This document shows, in pieces, positions 1 through 9,075 of a DNA stretch of 64,000 bases. This DNA comes from Scedosporium boydii (taxonomy: Eukaryota; Ascomycota; Sordariomycetes; Microascales; Microascaceae): contig NJFT01000087.1 in assembly GCA_002221725.1 (NCBI GenBank), positions 86,509-150,508 on the forward strand, in the 5' to 3' direction. Both the position numbers and the translations under genes were made by a program. Position 1 is the stretch's first letter; the number at the start of each line of letters is the position of its first letter. A model generated the notes under the pieces. It saw nothing but the letters and a program-made list of their open reading frames with translations, was not told the origin of the DNA and did no database searches.

Positions 1-2112
1 AATCTCGCTTTCGTCATGCTCGCCCTTTCGCTCATCTCCCCAAGCTTCTCTAAACTAGTCTGTTCCGCCACCGTCTCCCCGCTGAGCAGATAGTACAGAT
101 ACGGCAGGATAGACGACTTCCAGACCTGGCCACGACTAGCCCTGTTGACGAGGATAGTGAGGAGAAGAAACACGGCAGCCGCTAGAACCACTCCAGCTGG
201 TAGGATGAACCACGGCCAGCTCACGCGGACATATGTCTCCTCGCGGCACGATATCCCCTCAACCGTGACCGTGGTCGCATCGATCTCAGCAGCGACGTCG
301 TTTTCGGTGCCGCGGAGGGCAATTTCTCTAGGCGTCACGCTGCGGATGTAGTCGGTCATGCGGTCGGCTAGGTTGCCCATCAGGTGGGATAAGTCGGCGC
401 TGTGGAAGAGAGTGTTGGAGATGTCGAAGCTGCGCTGACCGCGCCCATCCGAGGCGCTGCCCGCGGCGTCGTCGGAATACAGGGTGGTGGTGAATAGGGC
501 GACGAGGGTGGCAGAAATAGCGTTGACGTCTGCGTCGTTGATCACGAAGTTGTTAGTCAGGCTGTCCGCCGCGGGGAGAGTCCCATAAACGGCGTAAGTG
601 ACAGTGGGGGCGTTTTTGGCGAAGTAGTCCAAGGCCGTGTTGATATCCCGCAGCTCGTAGGAGGGTGTGTCCGGTGATCCGCCAGTGACGCTAAATTCTC
701 GATATGTCCGCTCACAGAACCGGATGCTGCACTCGGAGACGATCCGGTCGGAGCTGACAGCTCCGCCTTGCTTATCCGGGGGGCCTTTCATGAGCGCAAA
801 ACTGGCGAGGCTCGCCGAACCGTTTCCACGAACGGCAGTCGCATCGAGGTTGGTCCAAGAAGAGGTTGCGGACATTCCCTTGCCGTATGTCGCTGACAGG
901 TTGAATCCGCCTGGAGTCGTGACGTCGTGACATTGCAGGCCGAGAGGATGGATGCTCCGTTTCCAGGGGCGCACTTGCTCTCCGATTCCTCTGTGACATC
1001 CTCGCAAGATGTGCAGACACCGAGAGTGGACAGGCTGGGGAATGTGCAGTTTCCCGTGGGGCAGGAAAAGAATGAATCGCCGGCCTTTCCGTAAATCCCC
1101 ATCAGAATGGCTCCCTACATCCCCGGCTTAATTTGCTGGGCTGTGGAAGTGTCAACTCGGCCATCGCAGTAGGAACTAAACAAAGAGGAGAGGGAAAAGA
1201 AAAAGAAGACTTGCCTCTGGCAAAAGTTGGGCGGACTGTTGTACCAGAGTCGTAGGCCTGGGCCCTGCGTATCCACGCTGTAGCGTCATCGCTGGGGACG
1301 GTTCGAGAGGGAAAGGAGACGATCTGCTGAGCAAATGGATCTATAGCTAAAGCTAAAATGGTGACGATGCAGCCGATGATCACTAAGGCGTCCCCTCTCC
1401 TAGAGTTCCACAAGAGACAAAAAGACCCCCAGGGCCCTTGGCTTGCGTCATCGAACTGTTGCATGTCGATAGTCTTACAGGCATCTCAGCGGAAGTATAG
1501 CCACTTGAATTGGCTGATGCATTCAGCGACTGGGTAGAGCAGAGCCGCTTTTGCAACTGTGGCAAAGATGGAGATCAACGTGTTGGGGTTGATGGGCATA
1601 CGCCATTGCGATAACGGCCTGTCAGCCGTAGTGCCCAGGACAGCAGCGATTGCGCCCATGCACGCGATGCTGAGGAGGAGACTGAGGCACTCAAAAAGCC
1701 AACTGTCCTCGCCGACATTGACGTCGAGGCAGGAAACTGACTTCGTGGGGTACGGTTCCTCCTTGTGGGAGGAGGAAGATGTGTCTATGAGCGGATCATA
1801 GTCCGGGTTGGAAACTTCAAGTCGCCGGGTCCCATCGGGAGGGACATGTGCTGCGGCGGCGTGGGGATGTGCTGGAAACAGCGGCTGGGGCGTCGGAAGG
1901 CCTGATAGCGGGACAGACCCGAACTGCGCGGGCTGGTTCATTGTGTAATAATAGCCGTAGGGCTGGGACGGATTCAACTCGACAAAACGGGCTCCGTCTT
2001 CGCTCACTTGGCCGGACACGGGCGGAGAATGATAGGGCATGAGGGGCGGTGATGCCCCTTCTCGTGAGGACATCATCTTCCTCGCTGGCAAATGCGACGC
2101 GCGAAACGGCAT
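1..2112 (-). pseudogene. DUF3176 family membrane protein, broken (5' complete, 3' end off the left edge)
   Basis: Fungal multi-pass membrane protein of unknown function. The start codon is at 2112. Family features in order: a proline-rich N-terminus; a membrane segment after WLFECLSLLLSI; the conserved QFKWLYF and FDDASQGPWGS blocks; the IDPFAQQIV block; a cysteine-rich CPTGNCTF...CTSC segment; ECSIRFCERTY; and a C-terminal SWPWFILPAGVVL membrane helix followed by VWKSSILPYL. The frame is still open at base 1. Two lesions are visible. An in-frame TGA at 1486-1488 splits QFKWLYFR from the FDDAS block, too close to be removed as an intron. A perfect 8-bp tandem duplication at 916-931 shifts the frame inside CNVTT-PGGF. 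One intron is needed at about 1214-1111; its best donor is GCAAGT (a GC-AG intron). Both lesions together make it a pseudogene. Sequencing error could explain one lesion but hardly both. Confidence 0.88.
916..931. repeat. Perfect 8-bp tandem duplication in the DUF3176 gene
   Basis: The word GTCGTGAC occurs twice head to tail (916-923, 924-931). Removing one copy restores the DUF3176 reading frame, so the duplication is the frameshift lesion. Eight bases is the target-site length of hAT transposons, so this could be an excision footprint; replication slippage is the alternative. Confidence 0.8.
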
Positions 2113-2439
2113 TTACCGGGACTTCCTACTCATATAAAAGCGAGAGATGATGACGCTGAAAAGCTATAGTTCATGGTTTGGAGCGAAGCAAACTGCTGCT
2201 TTTGTTCTGCTCTCAGGGTCCTGTCCCAAGAATAAGATTGGGGGCTGAAACTGAGACGTATGCGCAGGCGCAGGCGCGCCAAGGTCCAATCAGGAAGATG
2301 GCAGTTAGTCGAAGGAATGGAGGGATTGAGCTCCGCCACATCCTCAGGGCTGGTGGTGTTGATGAGTTTATTGCATGCCATGCCGCATAGAGCATTCGTA
2401 CTTCGTATTTAACAATTAAATCGCTATCGATTGATATTT
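2113..2439. other. Upstream region of the DUF3176 gene
   Basis: No convincing gene. Short overlapping open frames on both strands have no family resemblance. This stretch would hold the promoter of the minus-strand DUF3176 gene. Confidence 0.4.
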
Positions 2440-2860
2440 TTCAACGGGGGATATCATTTTCTTTATTTCCTCTCTTCTCAAGAGGAGGAACAAGGTCATC
2501 ATCATAGCTTCTTCACAGTTCATTTTTACAGCTCAATTAATTCCTTTTGGGGTCAGTTCTCATGGATCACCCTAAATGGTAACTTCCGACAACTTCTCTG
2601 CTTGTTTCATGTGTTCCAGTGTCCTGCATTATACACTTGCATGATTCTTGACTTCCCCCTATTTACTTCGTAGAAGTCTCCTTTTTGCATGTTCTGCAGT
2701 CATTTCCACTGATCAACAATACCGACATCTGTCCGTTCCTGCCTTGGAGCTTTGCAGCAGCTTCTTGCTGGAATTGACTAGGCCACTTGACTACCCATTT
2801 GCTTTCCATGTGTGTGATCATTGATGAGCGAGTAGGCTGCACTGCTCCGTTTCAGTACTT
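2440..2860 (-). mobile_element. Diverged remnant of the 490-bp solo LTR family
   Basis: This stretch can be aligned by eye with the 38,926-39,415 element in the same orientation. Shared landmarks in order are CCCTATTT, a GAAG/GGAGG...CTCCTTTT segment, CCAnTnATCAA, TTCCGAC/TACCGAC, a TTCCTGC...GTAGCAGCTTCTTG-like stretch, and an almost exact AGGCTGCACTGCTCCGTT end. It is far less AT-biased than copies in the AT block, so it seems old but largely unmutated by RIP. The ends are approximate and no target duplication was found. Confidence 0.55.
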
Positions 2861-3825
2861 TGCGCACTAAGCACATTAGCATAATTGTATTAGGAGGCAC
2901 AGGCATCATGCCCATGTACAAGCTCATCTAGGCCATCTGCATAAACCAGACAATATTAAGATTATTTTGCTTCATGTGAATAATACGGAGAACAGTATCC
3001 CTATGAGAGATGACCTTGATAGCTGTATATTTTAATATCCTAAGAAGTTTTAAGTATATTATATTTTGTCAGAACATCTCAGAGCCAACTTACGGGAAGC
3101 TTGGTATGGAAGTTGCCCTGACCGAGCTGGACGTAGGTATCGTCCCTCATGTCATAGAGAAGACTCTTGCTCAATAGAAGCGCGACTGCTACTTCGTATA
3201 CGCCCTACGAAGCAGACAACCCTCGAATCTCCTCGCCTACATTTGCTTATGAAGCTCATATCCCTACCGAAACCAGACTATGACATTGTCCACGCACCAC
3301 CAGCAGAAGGCGTCAGAATGTACGAGCCGATGTTAACTTATTTTGGGACCATAATTTGGACGTCCTCGGTTCTGTTCCCCCATTGATCAACCATCATCAA
3401 CGCATTTAATTCTCCTCCAGTCAGGTCACCATTTTGGTTCAGTGACAAGGTGGGGGGCCGTAATTTCGAAACAGCAGAACACGAGGATCCGGCAGTCGTC
3501 CCGCATTGCCGAACAATCAAAAGAGTAACCCCCCCCCCCCGCACCCGCCCGGAAGCGGCGAGCGAGAGCGATGCTAATGGGGAATTGGGTCGACGAGATT
3601 GAATTCCTCAGGGGGTCGGATTACAGTCTCTCGGGCATGCTATATAACTCCTCCACACATCTGTACCCCCCAGAGCGATATCTTGGGGCCTCTTCTCCCA
3701 ACCCTCACAGATATCTAGTTGCTGCCGTGCCCTCGTCCCTCTACGGCGCCTTGTACTACTTGATTCACGCTTGATTGCTCACCTTCAAACGCTTTCACCA
3801 TCTTAGTTCTCTCACCGCCCTCATT
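2861..3825. other. Intergenic, upstream of the esterase gene
   Basis: No gene recognised. It contains a C homopolymer at about 3528-3540. A TATA-like CTATATAACT at about 3639-3648 lies roughly 180 bases before the esterase start, a plausible promoter position. A 106-codon open frame at 3066-3386 has no domain-like features and was not called. Confidence 0.4.
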
Positions 3826-4769
3826 ATGTTGACTGCACTTGCTGCGTCGGTGGTTACGCTACTTTGTATGGCCAATGGCGCTGCCTCCAGAGACCTGACT
3901 TTCATATCCGACTGGGGCGAAAACCCAACCGGTCTTGAATTGCGTGCCTACTTTCCGGATCCTCTCCCCGAGAGTCCAGCCATTATTCTCGCGGTAAGTT
4001 CTACCCTTCGTCACGGCGTGGCGATGCCTGGACGCTGACACAAACATCATAGCTCCACGCCTGTAGCCTCTCGGGGATCCAGTATGAGGAAGAGAATAAC
4101 TACACCGCCTACGCTGACGAGAGGGGTTTCATCGCCCTTTTCCCCAGCTCCTTGAACCAAGGCAATTGTTAGGACGTTGCCAGTCCCGAATCGCTGACGC
4201 ACAGGAGCGGTGGCGGCGACAGCGCCGGCCTCATCAACATAATCCAGTGGGCCATATCCGAGTACAATGCCGACCCGGCTAGAATTTTCGTCACCAGTTC
4301 CTCATCCGGCTGCATGATGACCAACGTCATGTGCGGAGTGTACCCGGATGTTTTCGCTGCTGCTTCCTGTTACTCTGGATTCCCTGCTGGCTGCCTCGCG
4401 GGGGCAGCTGGCTCAAGCGCAGAAACAGGCAACACAGCCTGCGCCTGGGGCGAGGCCAGGTCGAGTGAGGAGTGGGCTCAGGCGGTGTGGGACATGTATC
4501 CCGGCTATAACGGGACATACCCACGGACAATGATCTGGCATGGCACAGCGGATGACATGATTCTGTACCCAAATCTGGCCGAGACCTTGAAGCAGTGGTC
4601 AACCGTTTTTGATCTGTCATTCACGAAGAATGTCATGGATGACCTGCACCCGGGGTACACTAAGATGATTTACGGCGATGGCATGCAGCTTCTCAGGTAT
4701 TCAGCGGAGGGTGTTGGACATACTGTCCCTGCAGATGTGGAAGTCGATCTTGAATGGTTTGGCCTCTAA
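3826..4769 (+). pseudogene. Secreted CE1 / PHB-depolymerase-like esterase (acetyl xylan or feruloyl esterase type), broken
   Basis: Would cleave acetyl or feruloyl esters from plant cell-wall polymer outside the cell. Exon 1 is 3826-3993 and exon 2 is 4053-4769, with a GTAAGT...CATAG intron of 59 bases whose splice joins AIILA to LHAC, as in the family. The protein would be about 294 residues: a signal peptide (MLTALAASVVTLLCMANGAA), then NPTGLELRAYFPD, LHAC, GGDSAGL, a nucleophile segment ending SSGCMMTNV, YPGYNG...HGTADDMI (acid) and GVGHTVP (histidine). Lesions: TAG at 4170-4172 in the NCWDV motif (TGG to TAG), and the first Gly of the G-x-S-x-G elbow reads Ser (AGT at 4296-4298, one G-to-A change). 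Both fit RIP-type transitions in an otherwise normal-composition gene. No carbohydrate-binding module is present. Confidence 0.87.
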
Positions 4770-6306
4770 AAGGCAGTCATGTATGATAGCCTCGCCCTAG
4801 CTGGGACTATGATTAAAAACGGAGCCCACTATAGATACATATGGAGGTGGTCCACCAGTCCACCGTTTGTCGGCATCCCCATGTTAATAGATCCCTTTAG
4901 TTAGTAGAGAAACTATCGAGTGGCCCAGGGTGATGAGTTACAATTCCGACAATGCGCTCGAGAAAGCCTCAACTGAGACGCGGTTTTCGTAGGCCGTCCG
5001 TTCGAAACGGGCAGCCTTCTATTTTTGTCCTCCTAATATAAACCCCGCCCTTAAATTGCGGTGCGAACCAGATGGTTTTTGCTCTACCAAGAAGACCGAA
5101 AGTGGCAGGATCTGCTTCGACACCTGCGCTATCCTTTGCTAGACGTACAGGGAACAGCATTTAACAGCTCTCGAAGACATGAGGCAAAGATCTACGCTTG
5201 TTGTTGGATTGAGATGGACAGCGAGGATTCTATTCTTCCACTCATCTGTTTCTTCAAAAGACTGTCGTGGGCGGGCCCGGGCAGAGCATAACGGGGAAAA
5301 GGCCAGAGCCGAGAGAACCTGGAGGAGAAATTTCGGCAGCATCTTGAAAAGAAAGGGGCGATAATCTCGAAACCAGTTGGTTATGCACCTAGATGGCGCT
5401 TTTGCTAGGAGGGCCCTTCTAAAAAGTGCGCAAGTTTTTTTTTCCCCCTTTATTACGTCTGAACGGGGAATCGACGTCGACCTATTCTTGCGAGGATGAT
5501 ACACTATAGCGGCCTTGCATCTGACGTCCAAGGGAGTATTGCGCATACCGGATAAACATCATGCGGTCCGAATTAAATTGAGTGGAAAAGGGAGAGGGTG
5601 GAGCCATTGAGGATTAATGCGACGTACATCTCCCGTCTCAACGGTCCGACCCCGCAGGTGTAATATTATGGCAAAGGGGGCAAAGCCACAGTCCCAAACT
5701 ATGGTCTTGGGCTCAAAATGACTGATCCCCTCAGCGTTTACCGTTATATGCTGGATTGTGGAGGATTGTGAAAAATCAACGGTGCAGCTCGGCCTTGTTT
5801 GGTGAGTCTTCACGGGGGTCCTTTCTTGGCAAAACCCCTCCCGATATCATCCATAGTTTGGGAGTTCCTGGCCTCGCTTCGGCGTTCTTTTTATGTAGTA
5901 TTCCAACTGTCATTCTGTGTTTCGAACAAAAAGCGGAAGGATATGTATTTCCCCCACTCTTCCGATCGTACAATTATCCCGAGAGCGGGCCCAGGATATC
6001 GGTCTTCTCTGGTCAGCGGCCTATTCACCTCCGCCAGACCCCCAGTTTCCCAGCCGATGTGCCAGGCACACTGTCTTCGATGTTCTGCTGCCATGGAAGC
6101 CCGGCACCTATCACGGTCCTCCGAAGCCGCGGTTTACGGATGAACGCTCGCAGGCGTAAAGGGCCACGTCACAGCCGGCGCCGCTTTGAGATATCTCTTC
6201 ACATAGAGAATTCTTTTGTAACCGCCGCCACCCGTGGCAGGCTTCTAGACCCGCGTGTACTGATCAAACGCCGCCCCCCATGACCCGAATCGCCACTGAT
6301 TATCCA
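4770..6306. other. Intergenic region without a recognised gene
   Basis: Overlapping open frames on both strands at 5559-6283 show no recognisable domain or conserved motif. The only candidate worth noting is the short signal-peptide-like frame listed at 5139-5342. Confidence 0.4.
5139..5342 (-). CDS. Candidate small secreted protein (uncertain)
   Basis: A 67-residue frame begins MLPKFLLQVLSALAFSPLCSA, which looks like a signal peptide with a cleavable A-x-A-like end. It continues with a charged segment and a C-terminal cysteine pair. There is no homology that I recognise. A GTACGT near the stop could be an intron donor extending the gene leftward to about 4969, but no phase-consistent acceptor was convincing. 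A chance frame is quite possible. Confidence 0.25.
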   Translation of the reverse strand: MLPKFLLQVLSALAFSPLCSARARPRQSFEETDEWKNRILAVHLNPTTSVDLCLMSSRAVKCCSLYV

Positions 6307-7097
6307 TCATAGATCCGGCACTTCCTTCACCTTCTTCACCACCCTGACAGGAGACCCCATCGCGACAGAGAAATCTGGAATGTCTTTCGTAACAACGCTG
6401 CCAGCACCAATGGTGCATCCCTTTCCAATGGTGATCCCAGGCATAATTGAAGTGTTTCCCCCAATCCAGCAATCGTCTCCAATCGTAACGCCTCTTGCAT
6501 ATTCCAATAGGTCTCGCCGTGATTGCACATCCGTTTCGTGGGTTGCCGTAAAAATAGAGACGTATGGTCCCAACAGAACGCGCTTTCCGATCGTCACAAG
6601 GCCACAATCAAGAATAACAAGGCTAGAGGCGCACTCAGTAATCCGTGCCGAAGTATTTGGAAAAAGGATTCCACCCTGACGGGCTGGCTCAGCACACCCA
6701 CCCAAAATTTGAATAGAAGCCATCTCCAATGGCGATATTACACCCGTAGTCGATGCTCATGGGTGGCTCGATGAAAGCCGTGCCCCCGACTCGACCAAAC
6801 ATCTGTTCGATCATTGCCTTCCTGTCCGCGAAGAGGGAGTCGGGAGTCGCGTCGTCTGGGAAGTAATTGTTGTACTTGTGAGTTAGTTGCCTGGCCCGGA
6901 ACCGTGCCGCGATAAGTTCAGGCGCTTGATCATTATACCTAAAGACATCTCTTAGTTAGCACATAGGCCCAGGTACGGCCAGGTGTGGTGACATACAAGA
7001 TGCCGGATATCATCCTCTCGTACGCTTCGCCCCACGGCACGTTAACATGGCTTCTTGCGAGCTGAATCGCGGTAGGGTCCTTCTTATCGCTGACCAT
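6307..7097 (-). CDS. Sugar O-acetyltransferase (maltose/galactoside acetyltransferase, LbH/NodL type)
   Basis: Transfers acetyl from acetyl-CoA to a sugar hydroxyl; a cytoplasmic trimer in its family. Three exons join in frame: 7097-6997, 6938-6702 and 6622-6307, giving 217 residues, the usual length. Introns are GTATGT...TTTAG (58 bases) and GTGGGT...CTCTAG (79 bases). The N-terminal Mac domain reads YERMISGILY...RFRARQLTHKYNNYFP. It is followed by SIDYGCNIAIGD and hexapeptide repeats (LDCGLVTIG, VTIGDDCWIGGN, MPGITIGKGCTIGAGSVVTKDIP). The catalytic His sits in TATHETDVQSRR. The C-terminus is VAMGSPVRVVKKV. No lesion is visible, which sets it apart from its neighbours. The start was chosen because it gives the family N-terminus. 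Confidence 0.9.
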
Positions 7098-7906
7098 CGT
7101 GTCCAAATAGAGCTGCAAAAACGTGGGCGTAAGTAACCGATCCAGCCAAGGAGACTAGTATTTGGGGTTGAAGAGCAGGGCGCTTCGCTTCTCTATAGGT
7201 AGGTATACTGAGCAGGAATTCTACCCTAAAAGGACGCGCGGAAGTAATTGACCGACTCCGGTTAACCCTTTAGGTTCACATCGTTCATCAGCCGGAATAG
7301 CGGGCCGAGACTGGTCCTGATTGTTTACCCATCGGTGGTCGTCTGGATACTCGGCCGAAGCCACGTTGCGGATCCGGTGTGTCTTCCAGCTGCAGTCAAC
7401 TGTAATGCCGAGTTGAGAAAAACTAACCCCTACAGAGTACATACGAAGTTGGTCCTTAACATTGTGACCGCGTTGGCCATATCGATATCGATTACAGATC
7501 AAGTGTTGAGAAAAGGATCTCTCATCTGCATTAATTCTTCCATTATCCCTTGCGTCAATATTCCCCCTCTTTTCCCCTCTTTAGACCTTCACGATCGAAT
7601 TGGCCCTGTTGGTCCTGGGTGGACCGATGGGACTGCAGCAAGCGATCCTATCAGGTCTCCTCTACCCGCCACGCTACACGAGAAGCCATTAGTCGAAAAA
7701 AGCACCTTCTCCCCCGCATCCTCATTTGCTAGAGCTGACGACAAGAAGGTCTGTAGAAATAATCGCGCGTGATAAGAAAGGGCCTGGCCAGTAAGTGAGT
7801 CTCTCTCTCCCCCCCTCTCTCTCTCTCTGCGCGAAAGCCCTGTCGCGGGAGTTGTCTACTAACTTCGTAACAAAGCATCCCCAGCTTCAAGCGGGATTTT
7901 ATCACC
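7098..7906. other. Divergent intergenic region with CT-rich tract
   Basis: Shared upstream region of the minus-strand acetyltransferase and the plus-strand gene at 7907. A CT microsatellite at about 7799-7830 lies about 75-110 bases before the 7907 start, typical of a fungal pyrimidine-rich 5' leader. A 145-codon open frame at 7335-7772 has no recognisable domain. Confidence 0.4.
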
Positions 7907-8761
7907 ATGAGCGACAATGAAAATGAATCGGACAACTACTCTATGGAGGAGGAGGAGGAGGAGGATGAGGACTCCGATCTCCCGACCTACTCTGCGGAGG
8001 AGATCGCCGACATCTTCTTGGACTTTTACAAATTCCTCACAACCCTCCACTACAATCCGGCTGACCTCAAAGTTGCTCCAGAGGAGGGATGGGGTCAGCT
8101 GATCCCCGACAGTTACGCTGAGATCAAGTCTGAGGAAGTCGTCGAGGTCCTGCGCCGACTCCCCTACTTCCAGCACAATGACCAGGCGTTCCACTACAAG
8201 TCGTACCTAGTAGACTATACAGCCATCAACCAGGGCTTCTTTAGGGAAGAGGATGATAGAATGGAGTACCTAGAGATTTGGTATAATGCTAGAGAAATTA
8301 TTGACCTAAAATACTATATTCATATCGCTTGGGGCTATGAAAGTTATAGTCACAAATTCATACTAAATGTCCTCCACAGCAAGATCACAGAGGACATGAT
8401 CTACATACAGCAGCTTGATTATAAAGATATCCAGTCCTTCTTTAACAAATTGAAAGAGTAGTACAGGACTCTTTAACTGATCCTGTACATTAGCATGGAG
8501 ACACTTGAAGCAGATAATGTGCCGGAGCAAGAGGGTGAGGTCATAGAGGAAGAGTTCAAGGCGCAGACAGATTCCCACTTCCCTATAGACTTAGACATCT
8601 ACTACATTCAGCAGCTCTACTGCAAGCATGGCTAGCCCAAAGCTTTCAGAAGGGAGGAATGCTCCAAGGCCGTGAAGGAGCTGTTGGGCTCTTTACGAGC
8701 GCAGGGGCGAGATAGCTGGCCCGATGTATATCAGTCGGAGATCTATCTAAGGCGGGGTTGA
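7907..8761 (+). pseudogene. Acidic hypothetical fungal protein truncated by three nonsense codons
   Basis: The frame opens at 7907 in a good context (ATCACCATGAG) and encodes an acidic N-terminus with a run of Glu, then IADIFLDFYKFLTTLHY and LRRLPYF segments. I know this layout only from uncharacterised fungal proteins. The first stop is TAG at 8459-8461 after FFNKLKE. The same frame then continues with clear coding character (METLEADNVPEQEGE, FPIDLDIYYIQQLYCKHG) through a TAA near 8474 and a TAG near 8632, to a final TGA at 8759-8761. All three internal stops are explained by single C-to-T or G-to-A changes. The original protein would be 284 residues. If transcribed, only the first 184 residues would be made. 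Function unknown. Confidence 0.7.
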
Positions 8762-9075
8762 AGTTGGAGTCTGGGTACAGATGAGCAGTGAGGTAGTTAT
8801 AAAGATAGAGAATGAAAATTGCCTTTATGACTCCCGGGCTGAATTTGGGGGGAGGGAGTATGGTCTGCTCACAGGGCATTAGGAGGGCAGCCCTCATTAC
8901 AAGAGAAAAGAGTGCACACTAATATGATCGTAACTTCTGGTGAGAATGCCCAAAGTTGAGCGTGGATACAGTGAGACGAATATGGAATTAATAACTAACG
9001 TCCTCGTACAAATTACCAGAAAACGTAAAATTGAAATGTTTATTATACTCTTCGAAACCTTTAGAAGGGAGGTTT
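8762..9075. other. Convergent intergenic region
   Basis: About 310 bases between the 3' ends of the 7907 gene (plus) and the 9076 gene (minus). No further gene is seen. Confidence 0.5.

Noticed and set aside
5756..6283. 175-codon plus-strand open frame and its overlapping companions
   Set aside because: Several frames on both strands are open over the same stretch, none with domain-like composition. Likely chance in GC-normal intergenic DNA.
7335..7772. 145-codon plus-strand open frame
   Set aside because: Low similarity to any family I know, and it lies where the leader of the 7907 gene is expected.
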